A DNA stretch of 36,712 bases, from NCBI GenBank assembly GCA_028820595.1, contig JAPPIP010000086.1, positions 1-36,712 on the forward strand, written 5' to 3'. The notes under the pieces were generated by a model. The model was given only the letters and a program-made list of their open reading frames with translations. It was not told where the DNA came from and did no database searches. The first letter of the stretch is position 1, and every line of letters starts with the position of its first letter. A program made the translations under genes and the position numbers. This DNA is from Nitrososphaerota archaeon (GTDB lineage Archaea; Thermoproteota; Nitrososphaeria; Nitrososphaerales; Nitrosopumilaceae). This document shows positions 28,307-36,712 of this stretch, in pieces.

Positions 28307-29494
28307 ATGGCAACTGGGAGCCCCCGGGCTGTAATACTGGCGCTGGCCGCGGCATCCGCCATTGCCGTGCTGTCCGCGTCGGCAATCTCTGACGTGTACA
28401 CGGAGGCACAGCGGCCGCCGCAGACCTTTGTTACCCATACGGGCGCGGTAATCACGACCACCGGCGAGGTGCTTGATCCAGTATACCAGATATCAGAGGT
28501 GGAGTTTGACCCCGACGAGTACCTGCGCAACTTTGAGTACGGCCGCATATCCGTGGACAGCGAGACGGGCCAGACCGTGCGCGAGTACGTCATAGTGGCC
28601 GAGGATGATCTCGTACAGGAGATTGCGCCCGGGGTGTTCTACAACGTGTGGACGTTCAACGGGACCGTGCCGGGCCCCACCATACGCGCCACGGAGGGCG
28701 ATCTTGTGCGCATAACGTTCGTCAACAACGGCACAAAGCCGCACACGATGCACTTTCACGGGATACACCCGGCCATAATGGACGGTGTCTTTGAGCCCGT
28801 CGGGGGCGGGGGCGGACAGTTCACGTACGAGTTTGAGGCGGGGCCCGTGGGCGTCCATCCGTACCACTGCCACATCATGCCGCTTGAGGAGCACATCATA
28901 CACGGCCTGTACGGCGTGTTCATAGTGGACCCGAAGGAGGGCAGGGCCCCGGCAGACGAGATGGTCATGGTGCTCAACGGGTTTGACACGGACTTTGACG
29001 CGGAGAACAACTTTTACGCGGCCAATACCGTGCCGTTTTACTACCAGCACCACCCGATACAGATAGAGAGGGACCGGCTGATACGCGTATACGTGGTCAA
29101 CATGGTGGAGTTTGACCCGATAAACAACTTCCACCTGCACGGGAACCTGTTCTATTACTATCCGACCGGGACGGACCGGGTTGCGTCGTTCTACACCGAC
29201 ATGATTACAATGTCGCAGACGGAGCGCGGCATAATGGAGTTCACGTACGAGCATACGGGCAAGTTCCTGTTCCACGCGCACAAGGTCGAGTTCTCAGAGA
29301 AGGGATGGGTCGGGGTGTTCCTGGTCAAGGATCCGGGGCCTGGAGATGGCGGTGGTTATAACGGCGACAGCAGTGACGGGGACGCAGCCACCGGGGGATC
29401 CTCCGGCGCGGCCTGGGAACCGGCCCCGGACGCGACCGGTCCTGCTGCTGCCGCCGCTGCATATGACGGACGGGAGGCGCCCGATGGCGCATGA
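28307..29494 (+). CDS. Multicopper oxidase (two-domain/nitrite-reductase-like), exported
   Basis: Signal peptide; FNGTVPGPTIRATEGDLVRITFVNNGTKPHTMHFHGIHP, GVHPYHCHIMPLEEHI, NNFHLHGNLFYYYP, GKFLFHAHKVEFSEKGW copper-ligand motifs. Confidence 0.93.
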   Translation: MATGSPRAVILALAAASAIAVLSASAISDVYTEAQRPPQTFVTHTGAVITTTGEVLDPVYQISEVEFDPDEYLRNFEYGRISVDSETGQTVREYVIVAEDDLVQEIAPGVFYNVWTFNGTVPGPTIRATEGDLVRITFVNNGTKPHTMHFHGIHPAIMDGVFEPVGGGGGQFTYEFEAGPVGVHPYHCHIMPLEEHIIHGLYGVFIVDPKEGRAPADEMVMVLNGFDTDFDAENNFYAANTVPFYYQHHPIQIERDRLIRVYVVNMVEFDPINNFHLHGNLFYYYPTGTDRVASFYTDMITMSQTERGIMEFTYEHTGKFLFHAHKVEFSEKGWVGVFLVKDPGPGDGGGYNGDSSDGDAATGGSSGAAWEPAPDATGPAAAAAAYDGREAPDGA

Positions 29495-30788
29495 GCAGGA
29501 CCGCGGCCTGTCCGGGCGCGGAAGCGGCGCGGGGCGTTTCCGCGTCGTGGCAAGCGGGGCGGCTCCGCTGGCACTCGTTGTTGTGCTCGTGCTTTACGTG
29601 TCAGGCCCCGGCTCCACGATGCTCGAGGTCGGCGTGCCGCTGCCGGAAGTCACCATAGAGCGCGTGGACTTTGTCGGCTCGGAGATCCTTGCGACCGTGC
29701 GTAACACGGGCCCCATCCCCGTCTCCATAGCGGTGGCCGACGTCAACGATAGGATACACCCGGCCGCGGTGGAGCCCGATGCGTACCTTGAGAGGTACGA
29801 GACCGCGGTGGTGCGCATACCGTTTGACTGGAACGTGGCCGAGCCGTATACGATAGGCATCACCACCGATGACGGGACGCGCTTTGAGCGGGAGGTCGAG
29901 TCGGCCGCCCCCGCCCTGAGGCCCTCCGGCGAGATGGCCGCCTTTTTTGCCGTGATAGGGACGTACGTGGGGGTGATCCCGGTACTGATCGGGCTCCTGT
30001 GGCTGCCGTTCATGCGCCGTATGGGCAGGCAGGTCTACGTCTTCTTTCTGGCCGTGACTGTGGGGCTCCTGTTCTTTCTGGCGCTCGACTCGGTGGAGGA
30101 GGCGGTGGACGTGTCGCAGGAGAACCTCGCCGGCAGCTTTAACGGGCTGATGCTGCTTGCCACATCAGTCGTGGTGTCGTTCCTGGGACTGTTCTATGCC
30201 GGCGAGAGGCTCTCTGGCAGTCGCGGTATTGGGGGCGGCGGCCGTGTCAGGGAAGGGGACGGCCGCACCGGCAGCGGGGCCTCCCCGCGGCTTGCGGGCC
30301 CCGTGGCCATAGCCCTGATGATATCGATAGGAATCGGACTGCACAACTTTGGCGAGGGGCTTGCGATAGGGGCGGCCGTCGGACTGGGCTCTGTCGCGTT
30401 CAGCTCGTTTCTGATCGTGGGGTTTGCAATACACAACGTGACGGAGGGCGTGGCGATAGCCGCCCCGCTCTCAAGGGAGCGCGTCGCGGTCTGGAAGCTT
30501 GCGGGCCTGGGAGTGCTGGCGGGCGCCCCCGCCATATTTGGCGGATGGGTGGGGGGGTTTGCGTATTCGCCCATCGCCTCAGTGGTATTTCTGGGCGTGG
30601 GAGCGGGGGCCATATTTCAGGTCATGGTGGTGCTTGTGAGGTGGATTGGCAGGGGCGACAGCCCCGCGAACGGCAGTAACGGTAGCGGCGCATCCGGCGG
30701 CGGTAGCAGTGGCCTGTCCAGCGCCCCGTTTGCTGCGGGAATAGTGGTCGGCATGCTGATCATGTACGTGACCAGCATCCTGGTGTAG
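29484..30788 (+). CDS. ZIP-family metal transporter with extracytoplasmic N-terminal domain
   Basis: ISIGIGLHNFGEGLAIGAAVGLG (HNFGEG) and VGFAIHNVTEGVAIAAPL (HNVTEG) metal-site helices. Overlaps the MCO stop. Confidence 0.92.
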   Translation: MAHEQDRGLSGRGSGAGRFRVVASGAAPLALVVVLVLYVSGPGSTMLEVGVPLPEVTIERVDFVGSEILATVRNTGPIPVSIAVADVNDRIHPAAVEPDAYLERYETAVVRIPFDWNVAEPYTIGITTDDGTRFEREVESAAPALRPSGEMAAFFAVIGTYVGVIPVLIGLLWLPFMRRMGRQVYVFFLAVTVGLLFFLALDSVEEAVDVSQENLAGSFNGLMLLATSVVVSFLGLFYAGERLSGSRGIGGGGRVREGDGRTGSGASPRLAGPVAIALMISIGIGLHNFGEGLAIGAAVGLGSVAFSSFLIVGFAIHNVTEGVAIAAPLSRERVAVWKLAGLGVLAGAPAIFGGWVGGFAYSPIASVVFLGVGAGAIFQVMVVLVRWIGRGDSPANGSNGSGASGGGSSGLSSAPFAAGIVVGMLIMYVTSILV

Positions 30789-30936
30789 TTCGGAGCATGC
30801 GGGGCGCGCGCCAGGCCCGCGTGCGGCAGAGCCGGCCGTGCCTGCGCCCCCGCTGTCCCCCGCCTTCCTTCCCCTTCCTGGGTAGAAGCAGGCACCTGCG
30901 GCGATCCCCGCGGCATGACGGTCGGGTCGCCGCCTG

Positions 30937-30954
30937 CGCGCACCGCGGTGCGCG
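30937..30954. repeat. 18-bp perfect palindrome cgcgcaccgcggtgcgcg
   Basis: Self-reverse-complementary, in the gap between the convergent ZIP and CDF genes. Confidence 0.75.
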
Positions 30955-30962
30955 GCCGACGG

Positions 30963-32471
30963 TCAGAGGGGCTCTGGGTGTATCGTAATTACCGCGTTCT
31001 CCAAGCCCTCTGCAATCGCGCGCTCAATCTCAGACGTGAGGCCGTGAACCTCCGCTATCGGCAGCGCGCCGTCAAAGGAGCAGTCTATGTCTATCTTGAA
31101 CGCGGATTTGTCGTTAAGGGCGATTATCCTGCCCACGGCCCTTATCTGCGGATATCCCTCCAGTATCACCCTTATCTTCTCGTTGAGCGCGGCATCCTCT
31201 GCCTCTAGATTGCGCGGCACGTTGGTGAACGGCTCCAAGTGCACCGTGGTGTGCTCTATGTACGGCATCTGGCGCCTGATGTCCGACTCCACAACTTCTG
31301 ATATCGCGTGCGCCCTCTGCAGGCTCACCTCGCTGTCCACCATCACGTGCAGGTCCGCGTACGTCTTGCCCTTCGTCATGCGGGTGTTGACGTTGTGGAC
31401 GCCCTTGACGCCGTCCACGCGCCTTGCGATGTCGAGTATCCTTGCATCGGGCGGGACGCCGCTCCAGTCGGGCTCAAAGTGGACGGTTATCGAGGCGTCC
31501 CCGGGTATGCATTCTGCCACGTTCCGCTCCACCCCTGCGCTGATCTCGTGGGCGCGCTCAAAGCTCGAGTCGCCCCGCAGCGACACGGTGATGTCCGCGA
31601 ACGTGGTGCCGCCTGACCGGCGCATCAGCACGGATCCCGTCATGATTACGCCGTCCGTGCCGTTGGCAACGCCCCTGACTTTCGAGACCATTTCCGGCGA
31701 TATCACGTCAGTCAGGTCAAGGGCCGTCTTGTGCACCAGCTTTACGCTGAGGACTGCAAGCAGTCCCCCGAGAATCAGCGCCGCGGCCAGGTCTCCCTGG
31801 TGCGTGCCCGTGTACGCGAGATATATTCCGATTATGGCCACCGTGGTGGAGCCCAGGTCCATCATCGCATGGTACAGGTCGGCCTTCACCGTGGTGCTGC
31901 CGCTGAGACTCGTTCCCGGCCCTGCCTTTAGGCTCCTTTTGAGCAGCACTATGCGAAATACGTCCACGCCTATGGTGTACAGCCCGCCTGCGATTGCAAG
32001 CATGCCCGGCAGCACGGAGGGGGGCGGCGATTGGAATCGGTGCAGCGACTCGTATATGAAGAAGCACGCGATGGCAAATATGGCGATTCCGCCCATCATG
32101 CCGCCCAAGGACTCGATCTTGCCGTGCCCGTAAGTGTGCTCTGCATCCGGCGGTTTTATTGCCATTCTGGTGGCAATCAGCAGCACCGCCGTGACTATGC
32201 AGTCGAGCAGCGCGTGGATGCTGTCGGTTATCAGCGCCAGGCTGTTTGACACCACCCCCAGTACCAGCTCTACTACGAATGCCGAGAATATTGCGGCAAG
32301 CGACATGTAGAGGACCCTTGTCCTGTTGTTGGCCTTGGCATTGGCGCGGCCTGCGCCCACGCCGGCGCCCGCACCGGCAGGCTGCCTGCCGCCTTTGCGG
32401 TTATCCGAAGAATTCCCTGCGCGTGCGTCGCCGCGGCCATCTCCGTCGTTCATGCGGCCCCCCGCGCGCAC
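30963..32471 (-). CDS. Cation diffusion facilitator (CDF) transporter with repeated cytoplasmic domains
   Basis: FVVELVLGVVSNSLALITDSIHALLDC, HTYGHGKIESLGG, ADLYHAMMDLGSTTVAI. Three C-terminal domains ending ITVHFEP / TTVHLEP / ITIHPEP. Confidence 0.92.
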   Translation of the reverse strand: MRAGGRMNDGDGRGDARAGNSSDNRKGGRQPAGAGAGVGAGRANAKANNRTRVLYMSLAAIFSAFVVELVLGVVSNSLALITDSIHALLDCIVTAVLLIATRMAIKPPDAEHTYGHGKIESLGGMMGGIAIFAIACFFIYESLHRFQSPPPSVLPGMLAIAGGLYTIGVDVFRIVLLKRSLKAGPGTSLSGSTTVKADLYHAMMDLGSTTVAIIGIYLAYTGTHQGDLAAALILGGLLAVLSVKLVHKTALDLTDVISPEMVSKVRGVANGTDGVIMTGSVLMRRSGGTTFADITVSLRGDSSFERAHEISAGVERNVAECIPGDASITVHFEPDWSGVPPDARILDIARRVDGVKGVHNVNTRMTKGKTYADLHVMVDSEVSLQRAHAISEVVESDIRRQMPYIEHTTVHLEPFTNVPRNLEAEDAALNEKIRVILEGYPQIRAVGRIIALNDKSAFKIDIDCSFDGALPIAEVHGLTSEIERAIAEGLENAVITIHPEPL

Positions 32472-32644
32472 GGCCGCAGTTGGAGCCGGCCGCGACGCGC
32501 CGTCGCTTCCTCCTCTCCTTCTACCGCCACCGCCGCCATTGCAGTTCCATGGGCAGGATTCAGTTATTATGTGTGGCCGGCTTTGTTATACACGTGAGGG
32601 ATTCATCTGGCGCGGCCGTTTGCAGCCGTTCGGAACGCGTTGCA

Positions 32645-35600
32645 GTGAATGTGCGGCCCGCCGCGCGAGCACTGCGTCCGTACGTCCTGCTTGTAGTAGT
32701 GGCCGGCGCCCTGTTTGCGGCCGCAGCGGCCGCGCCCGACGCCGCGGACCTCCGGTTCTCACCCGCGCATGCGGCCCAGAACTCCAATGACAACCTGCTG
32801 GTGTCTGCTGAGAATCCCGAGTTCGACAATCACTTTGCGGGGTCGATGGTAGTCGAGGTCGTGGTCGCCGATCCGCTGATCTCCGATACCAAGGGAGGGG
32901 CTGCCGGCGAGCCCAAGGTGTCAGTAAACGGGGCCACGCTGCGCATGGTCCAGTCCAGCAGCGGCCAGTGGCACGCCTACTTTGCAAACGGGGACGCCGC
33001 GAGGCGGGCCGATCAAATATCCCACGACGCGGGGCGGCCCGGACAGGGACTCGATTTTGGCGTCTTCTGCGGCCCCGGCACGCCTGCGCCGGTACTGGGC
33101 GCCGAGTTCCCCGACTCTGACGGCGTGGCGATCCCGCGCTCCGGCGGGCTCTTGAGCTTTGCAAACGGCGTGGAGCCGCTCTCGCCGTGCGGCGGGTCGG
33201 TGGATCCTGCATCGCCTGTGGAGAACAACGTGGTGAGATCCCCCCCGTCGCCCAGTGGGGACGAGCCCTTGCGTGGGCAGATCGGACTCAAGAGCGGGGC
33301 ATGGCCGGTAATACAGCTCTTCTCGTTTGGCGGCGACGTGCGCATCGAGTACGAGCGGGGAGGCGGCAGCCCGCAGCGCGTCATCCTGCAGTATACTGAC
33401 GATATTCGGTCCATATCGTTCTCAACTGATCGCGGACAAGCAGAGCCGTATCCGGCGGGCGCCGAGGTCGTGCTGCAGGTGAGTGATCCGCAGCTCAACC
33501 AGGATCCCACCGACGAGGACTCTTGGACGTTTGGCACCTCCCCCGGCAGCCCCTCCGTGTTCTACCAAGCGTTCTATGACGGGGGGCGCACCGCCGCAAA
33601 CGGGGGCCCCGGACTTGCGGACCTGTATCCGCACCTTGGCAGGCTCGGGTTCGGCGACAACGGGCATCTGGGGGTCTCGCATGGCGGCGGCGACGTGCTT
33701 GAGCTGCGGCCCAACAGAAACCAGCCTGTCGGTAGCGTATACGACGGCGTGCGCCACTATGAGGACATAGTAACGCTGGTCGAGAGCAGGCCCAATTCGG
33801 GGCTCTTTGAGAGCGTGGATGCGTCGCACGTCTCAAACATGCGCATAGCGCCCGGCGCCGACAGGGGGACGTCTGCGGTAATATCGTACAACGACAGGTC
33901 TCTCTCTGTACTGACCGGCTCTCACACCGCCTCCTTGTCGCTTGGCGGTACTGACGGCGCAGCCACTGCCAGAGACGACAGCCCCGTCCTGTCCGTGGAC
34001 GCTTCGGGCTGGCGCTCGGGCCTGCGCATACCTGTGGTGCTCCAAGACGCCGATCAGAATACGGATCCAAACCGGCGCGACAGGCTTGACGTGTTCCGTG
34101 ACGGCGCCATCGTCCCGTCCATCAGGATTGGCTCGCCGCTGACCCTGTCCTCCGCCTCCTCGGCCGCCGCATACCCGGACAGCGGCTCGTTTGAGGGGGC
34201 CGTGTCCATACCGGCGCGCTCACCGGATCCTGTCTCGGCCCGCCTGCATCTTGATCTTGGACTGGCCGCGCTCGACCGCTCCGTCACATACGAGATGCTT
34301 GCAATCGACACGGGGTACTCTGCGTCGCGCCTGTATGACGCGCTGGTAGACGTATCTGGGGAGTCGAACATCGGGACCAACTGGCTCAACATAGACGTGC
34401 GCTCCCTTGGCGGCGCGAGGGGGCTGGGAGGGGCGTCCCTGCTCTTGTATGTGGGGGGAACGTCGGACGCGGATCCGATAATAATCGCGGACAGGCTGGG
34501 CGCGGCGCAGGGCCTGCTGTACGTGGATCCAGACCATGTGAGAAGGATTGCCTCTGGCCTGCAGGAGGGGGGCGGAGGAGGAGGAGGCACGGTGCATGCG
34601 GTGGTAGATTTCGGATCCGGCGGCGGGCTTGACGCCGGAGGCATGGGGGCCGCGGGCACGGCGCCCGTGGTGTTCGACGTCTTTTCCATTGGGGTGGAGG
34701 GCAAGAAGATCGTAAACAACGCAATATACAGGCTTGAGCTCGAGGAGACTTCCGGGGACTCCGGGGTGTTTGGGGGCACGCTTGAGTTTGCCGCCGCAAA
34801 CCAGCTCAACATTGACGATCCGGACTTTGTGCTTGGCACGACGCCGATAGGAAGCGACGTAAAGTTCGTCACGCTCGGCCGGATGGTCGACGAGGATGCC
34901 ATTACCATCACATACTCTGATCTGGCGCGGGTGGGGGCCGTCATACCGCAGTCCGTCTCGCAGCCCGAGACAGAGATCAAGTCGGAGAGCGGCAGGGTCT
35001 CCGTATCCACGCCGTCCGGGCAGCTGAGGTTCGGCACGCCGGTTACGATCACGCTAAACGATCCGGATCTCAACCTGTCCGCGGACACCATCGAGGTGTA
35101 TTTGGTGGTGGATGATTCGCGCCTGCCAAGTGTAGACACGGTGGGAAGCGGGGCCCATACGATGCTTGAGGTAAAGTTCAAGGATGTCCGGTACAAGCGC
35201 TGCACCGTCGACGGCGTGCAGCACGGAGGCCTTGCATCTACGGGATTCGCGCTAGTGGAGACGGGCCCAGGAACCGGCGTGTTCGAGGGGGTATTCAAGA
35301 TGCCGACGCGAGTGTGTGACAAGTCCGGCTCCGGTCTGATGTCCACCGCCGGAGGCGCCATGGATGTCGTATACTACGACTCTGTTGACTCGTCGGGAAA
35401 CCCAAGCGCGTTTAGCATGCTGCGTCAGCAGCAGCAGCAATCCGACTCTTCATCCGGCGCCCGCACTCAGTCCCCCCTGACGGTGGGAAATACGGGAAGC
35501 ATATCGGGTTCTGCCGGCCCTGTACCTAACGATGATAATGGCGATATCGGCTTCAGTGGCGCCGGCACTGCGGACGTCGAGATCATGCAGCCCCGCAAGC

Positions 35601-36244
35601 CATCTACAAGCCTTAGCGCCAACCGCGTCGCATTGGAGCGCGTGGGTGACGTCTCCTCCATTATACTTTCTGGCAACGTCGGCACGTATATGGCGAACTC
35701 CATTGCTACCATCACCGTCAAACATCCGGACGGAACCGAGCGGTCCTTTGACATGCGCGTGGGAACCAATGGAAAATACGGCGCCATCATAAACCTGAAG
35801 GGTGGGAACGATCTGCAGGGTAACTATTCGGTATCTGTCGAGTACGGACAGAATGCAGATCCCGTTGCTCTTCTCACGTTCTATGTGGAGTCGACCCCTT
35901 TGGTGATTCCTGATTCTGTGAGGGCCGCTGCATCCGAATGGTCCGCTGGTATGATATCCGATGCCGAGTTCGCCAAGGAACTGTCTGTCTTGGTGTCGAT
36001 GGACATACTCGCGTACGATTCTGCCGTCCTTGGCGCCGGTGATGATGACGCGGGGCGGGCGCCGGTTGTGGGTGACAACGAGACGCAAGGGCACGGCGCA
36101 GCCGTGCCACCCCTTGCAGGATCTTCGACACTGCCAGCATGGATGGACGCACCGGTCAGATGGTGGACCATGGGACTCGTTCCTGACGAGACCTTTGTCG
36201 AGTCCGTCCAGTACCTGCTTGATGCGGGGATTGCAAGATTCTAG
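32645..36244 (+). CDS. Large exported surface protein, S-layer-like (thaumarchaeal type)
   Basis: ~1200 aa; signal-like N-terminus (RPYVLLVVVAGALFAAAAAA); beta-rich repeats (DPDLNLSADTIEVYL..., ETGPGTGVFEGVFKM); C-terminal IPDSVRAAASEWSAGMISDAEFAKEL...WWTMGLVPDETFVESVQYLLDAGI. GTG start at 32645 inferred; track ORF begins further upstream. Confidence 0.75.
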   Translation: MNVRPAARALRPYVLLVVVAGALFAAAAAAPDAADLRFSPAHAAQNSNDNLLVSAENPEFDNHFAGSMVVEVVVADPLISDTKGGAAGEPKVSVNGATLRMVQSSSGQWHAYFANGDAARRADQISHDAGRPGQGLDFGVFCGPGTPAPVLGAEFPDSDGVAIPRSGGLLSFANGVEPLSPCGGSVDPASPVENNVVRSPPSPSGDEPLRGQIGLKSGAWPVIQLFSFGGDVRIEYERGGGSPQRVILQYTDDIRSISFSTDRGQAEPYPAGAEVVLQVSDPQLNQDPTDEDSWTFGTSPGSPSVFYQAFYDGGRTAANGGPGLADLYPHLGRLGFGDNGHLGVSHGGGDVLELRPNRNQPVGSVYDGVRHYEDIVTLVESRPNSGLFESVDASHVSNMRIAPGADRGTSAVISYNDRSLSVLTGSHTASLSLGGTDGAATARDDSPVLSVDASGWRSGLRIPVVLQDADQNTDPNRRDRLDVFRDGAIVPSIRIGSPLTLSSASSAAAYPDSGSFEGAVSIPARSPDPVSARLHLDLGLAALDRSVTYEMLAIDTGYSASRLYDALVDVSGESNIGTNWLNIDVRSLGGARGLGGASLLLYVGGTSDADPIIIADRLGAAQGLLYVDPDHVRRIASGLQEGGGGGGGTVHAVVDFGSGGGLDAGGMGAAGTAPVVFDVFSIGVEGKKIVNNAIYRLELEETSGDSGVFGGTLEFAAANQLNIDDPDFVLGTTPIGSDVKFVTLGRMVDEDAITITYSDLARVGAVIPQSVSQPETEIKSESGRVSVSTPSGQLRFGTPVTITLNDPDLNLSADTIEVYLVVDDSRLPSVDTVGSGAHTMLEVKFKDVRYKRCTVDGVQHGGLASTGFALVETGPGTGVFEGVFKMPTRVCDKSGSGLMSTAGGAMDVVYYDSVDSSGNPSAFSMLRQQQQQSDSSSGARTQSPLTVGNTGSISGSAGPVPNDDNGDIGFSGAGTADVEIMQPRKPSTSLSANRVALERVGDVSSIILSGNVGTYMANSIATITVKHPDGTERSFDMRVGTNGKYGAIINLKGGNDLQGNYSVSVEYGQNADPVALLTFYVESTPLVIPDSVRAAASEWSAGMISDAEFAKELSVLVSMDILAYDSAVLGAGDDDAGRAPVVGDNETQGHGAAVPPLAGSSTLPAWMDAPVRWWTMGLVPDETFVESVQYLLDAGIARF

Positions 36245-36396
36245 GCATGCCCTGCGTCCTCAAAATCGTACTGTCGCCGTTCATCTGGGCACTGATCTGC
36301 CGGGACATCCACGAGCACATGGGGGTTCTACAACGTGGCGTGCAGGATGTATGGGAGCGGCACACCAGTATATTCGCGCCTTGCCAATATGCTTCT

Positions 36397-36420
36397 GGGG
36401 GGGGGGGGAGGGGAGGGGAG
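36397..36420 (+). repeat. G-rich tract: 12-G homopolymer followed by AGGGGAGGGGAG
   Basis: Direct reading of ctgggggggggggggaggggaggggaggcc. Confidence 0.9.
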
Positions 36421-36712
36421 GCCAGCCGTGCCAGTCCGAGTACGGACGCATGAGCACAAGCTGGTACAGGCTGGCCAGCCCGTACCTGCTCAATTCGGTG
36501 TCTGTACCACAACCCTGAATGAACTGACTTTCAAGTTCACAGTTTATGGGGCGGCATAATGACGGGACGCGGGGGCGTCGGATGAGCCGCACCCGTTACA
36601 GCAGCCGTGCTGTTCGGCTTCCTCACACGGCATTCTGATGCGAGCCGAGCCTTTCTCTGTATTATATGAAAATTATGTCGCAGCGTCATTCTGATCCTCC
36701 TCCATCCAGTTG

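Noticed and set aside
31087-32133. 348-aa plus-strand ORF
   Set aside because: Antisense to the CDF transporter, with no recognisable family features.
34054-35361. 435-aa minus-strand ORF
   Set aside because: Antisense to the large surface protein; Ser/Pro/Thr-rich shadow ORF typical of high-GC DNA.
1-36712. tRNA, rRNA or CRISPR arrays
   Set aside because: No credible tRNA T-arm/acceptor pairing, rRNA signature or regularly spaced repeats were seen by eye; a tRNAscan/Infernal run would be decisive.

Overview
The window is GC-rich and gene-dense. It looks like a thaumarchaeal (Nitrososphaeria, possibly Cenarchaeum-like) chromosome; this assignment is inferred from gene content, short AT-rich TATA-like boxes about 25 nt before start codons, and the type of surface protein present. 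Main blocks in order: an RGG-tailed DEAD-box helicase and a DsbA-like protein (-); a probable polyphosphate/nucleotide cluster (SixA, Ppx/GppA, two thymidylate-kinase-like proteins, CHAD) (+); a small, possibly frameshifted membrane protein; UppP; a Suf Fe-S operon (sufB, sufD, Rieske, sufS, sufU, zinc-ribbon protein); a hicBA toxin-antitoxin pair in an AT-rich island; pgk (-) divergent from nnrE, an MBL-fold hydrolase and cobT; glmS (-); an FG-GAP repeat surface protein; rps4, rps13 and a small Cys-rich protein (-); a wHTH protein; a multicopper oxidase plus ZIP transporter; a CDF transporter (-); and a large S-layer-like protein. The strongest unannotated signal is a 103-bp AT-rich element at 25006-25108. 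It has 14-bp perfect terminal inverted repeats and an 8-bp target-site duplication (GCTCCAAC), and it interrupts the FG-GAP gene. Removing the element and one duplication copy restores a continuous FG-GAP reading frame, so this is a MITE-like insertion. The second main lead is the SixA/Ppx/Tmk/Tmk2/CHAD cluster, where the second Tmk-like protein has Arg in place of the Walker A Lys. Many conserved enzymes here also carry low-complexity insertions or tails.
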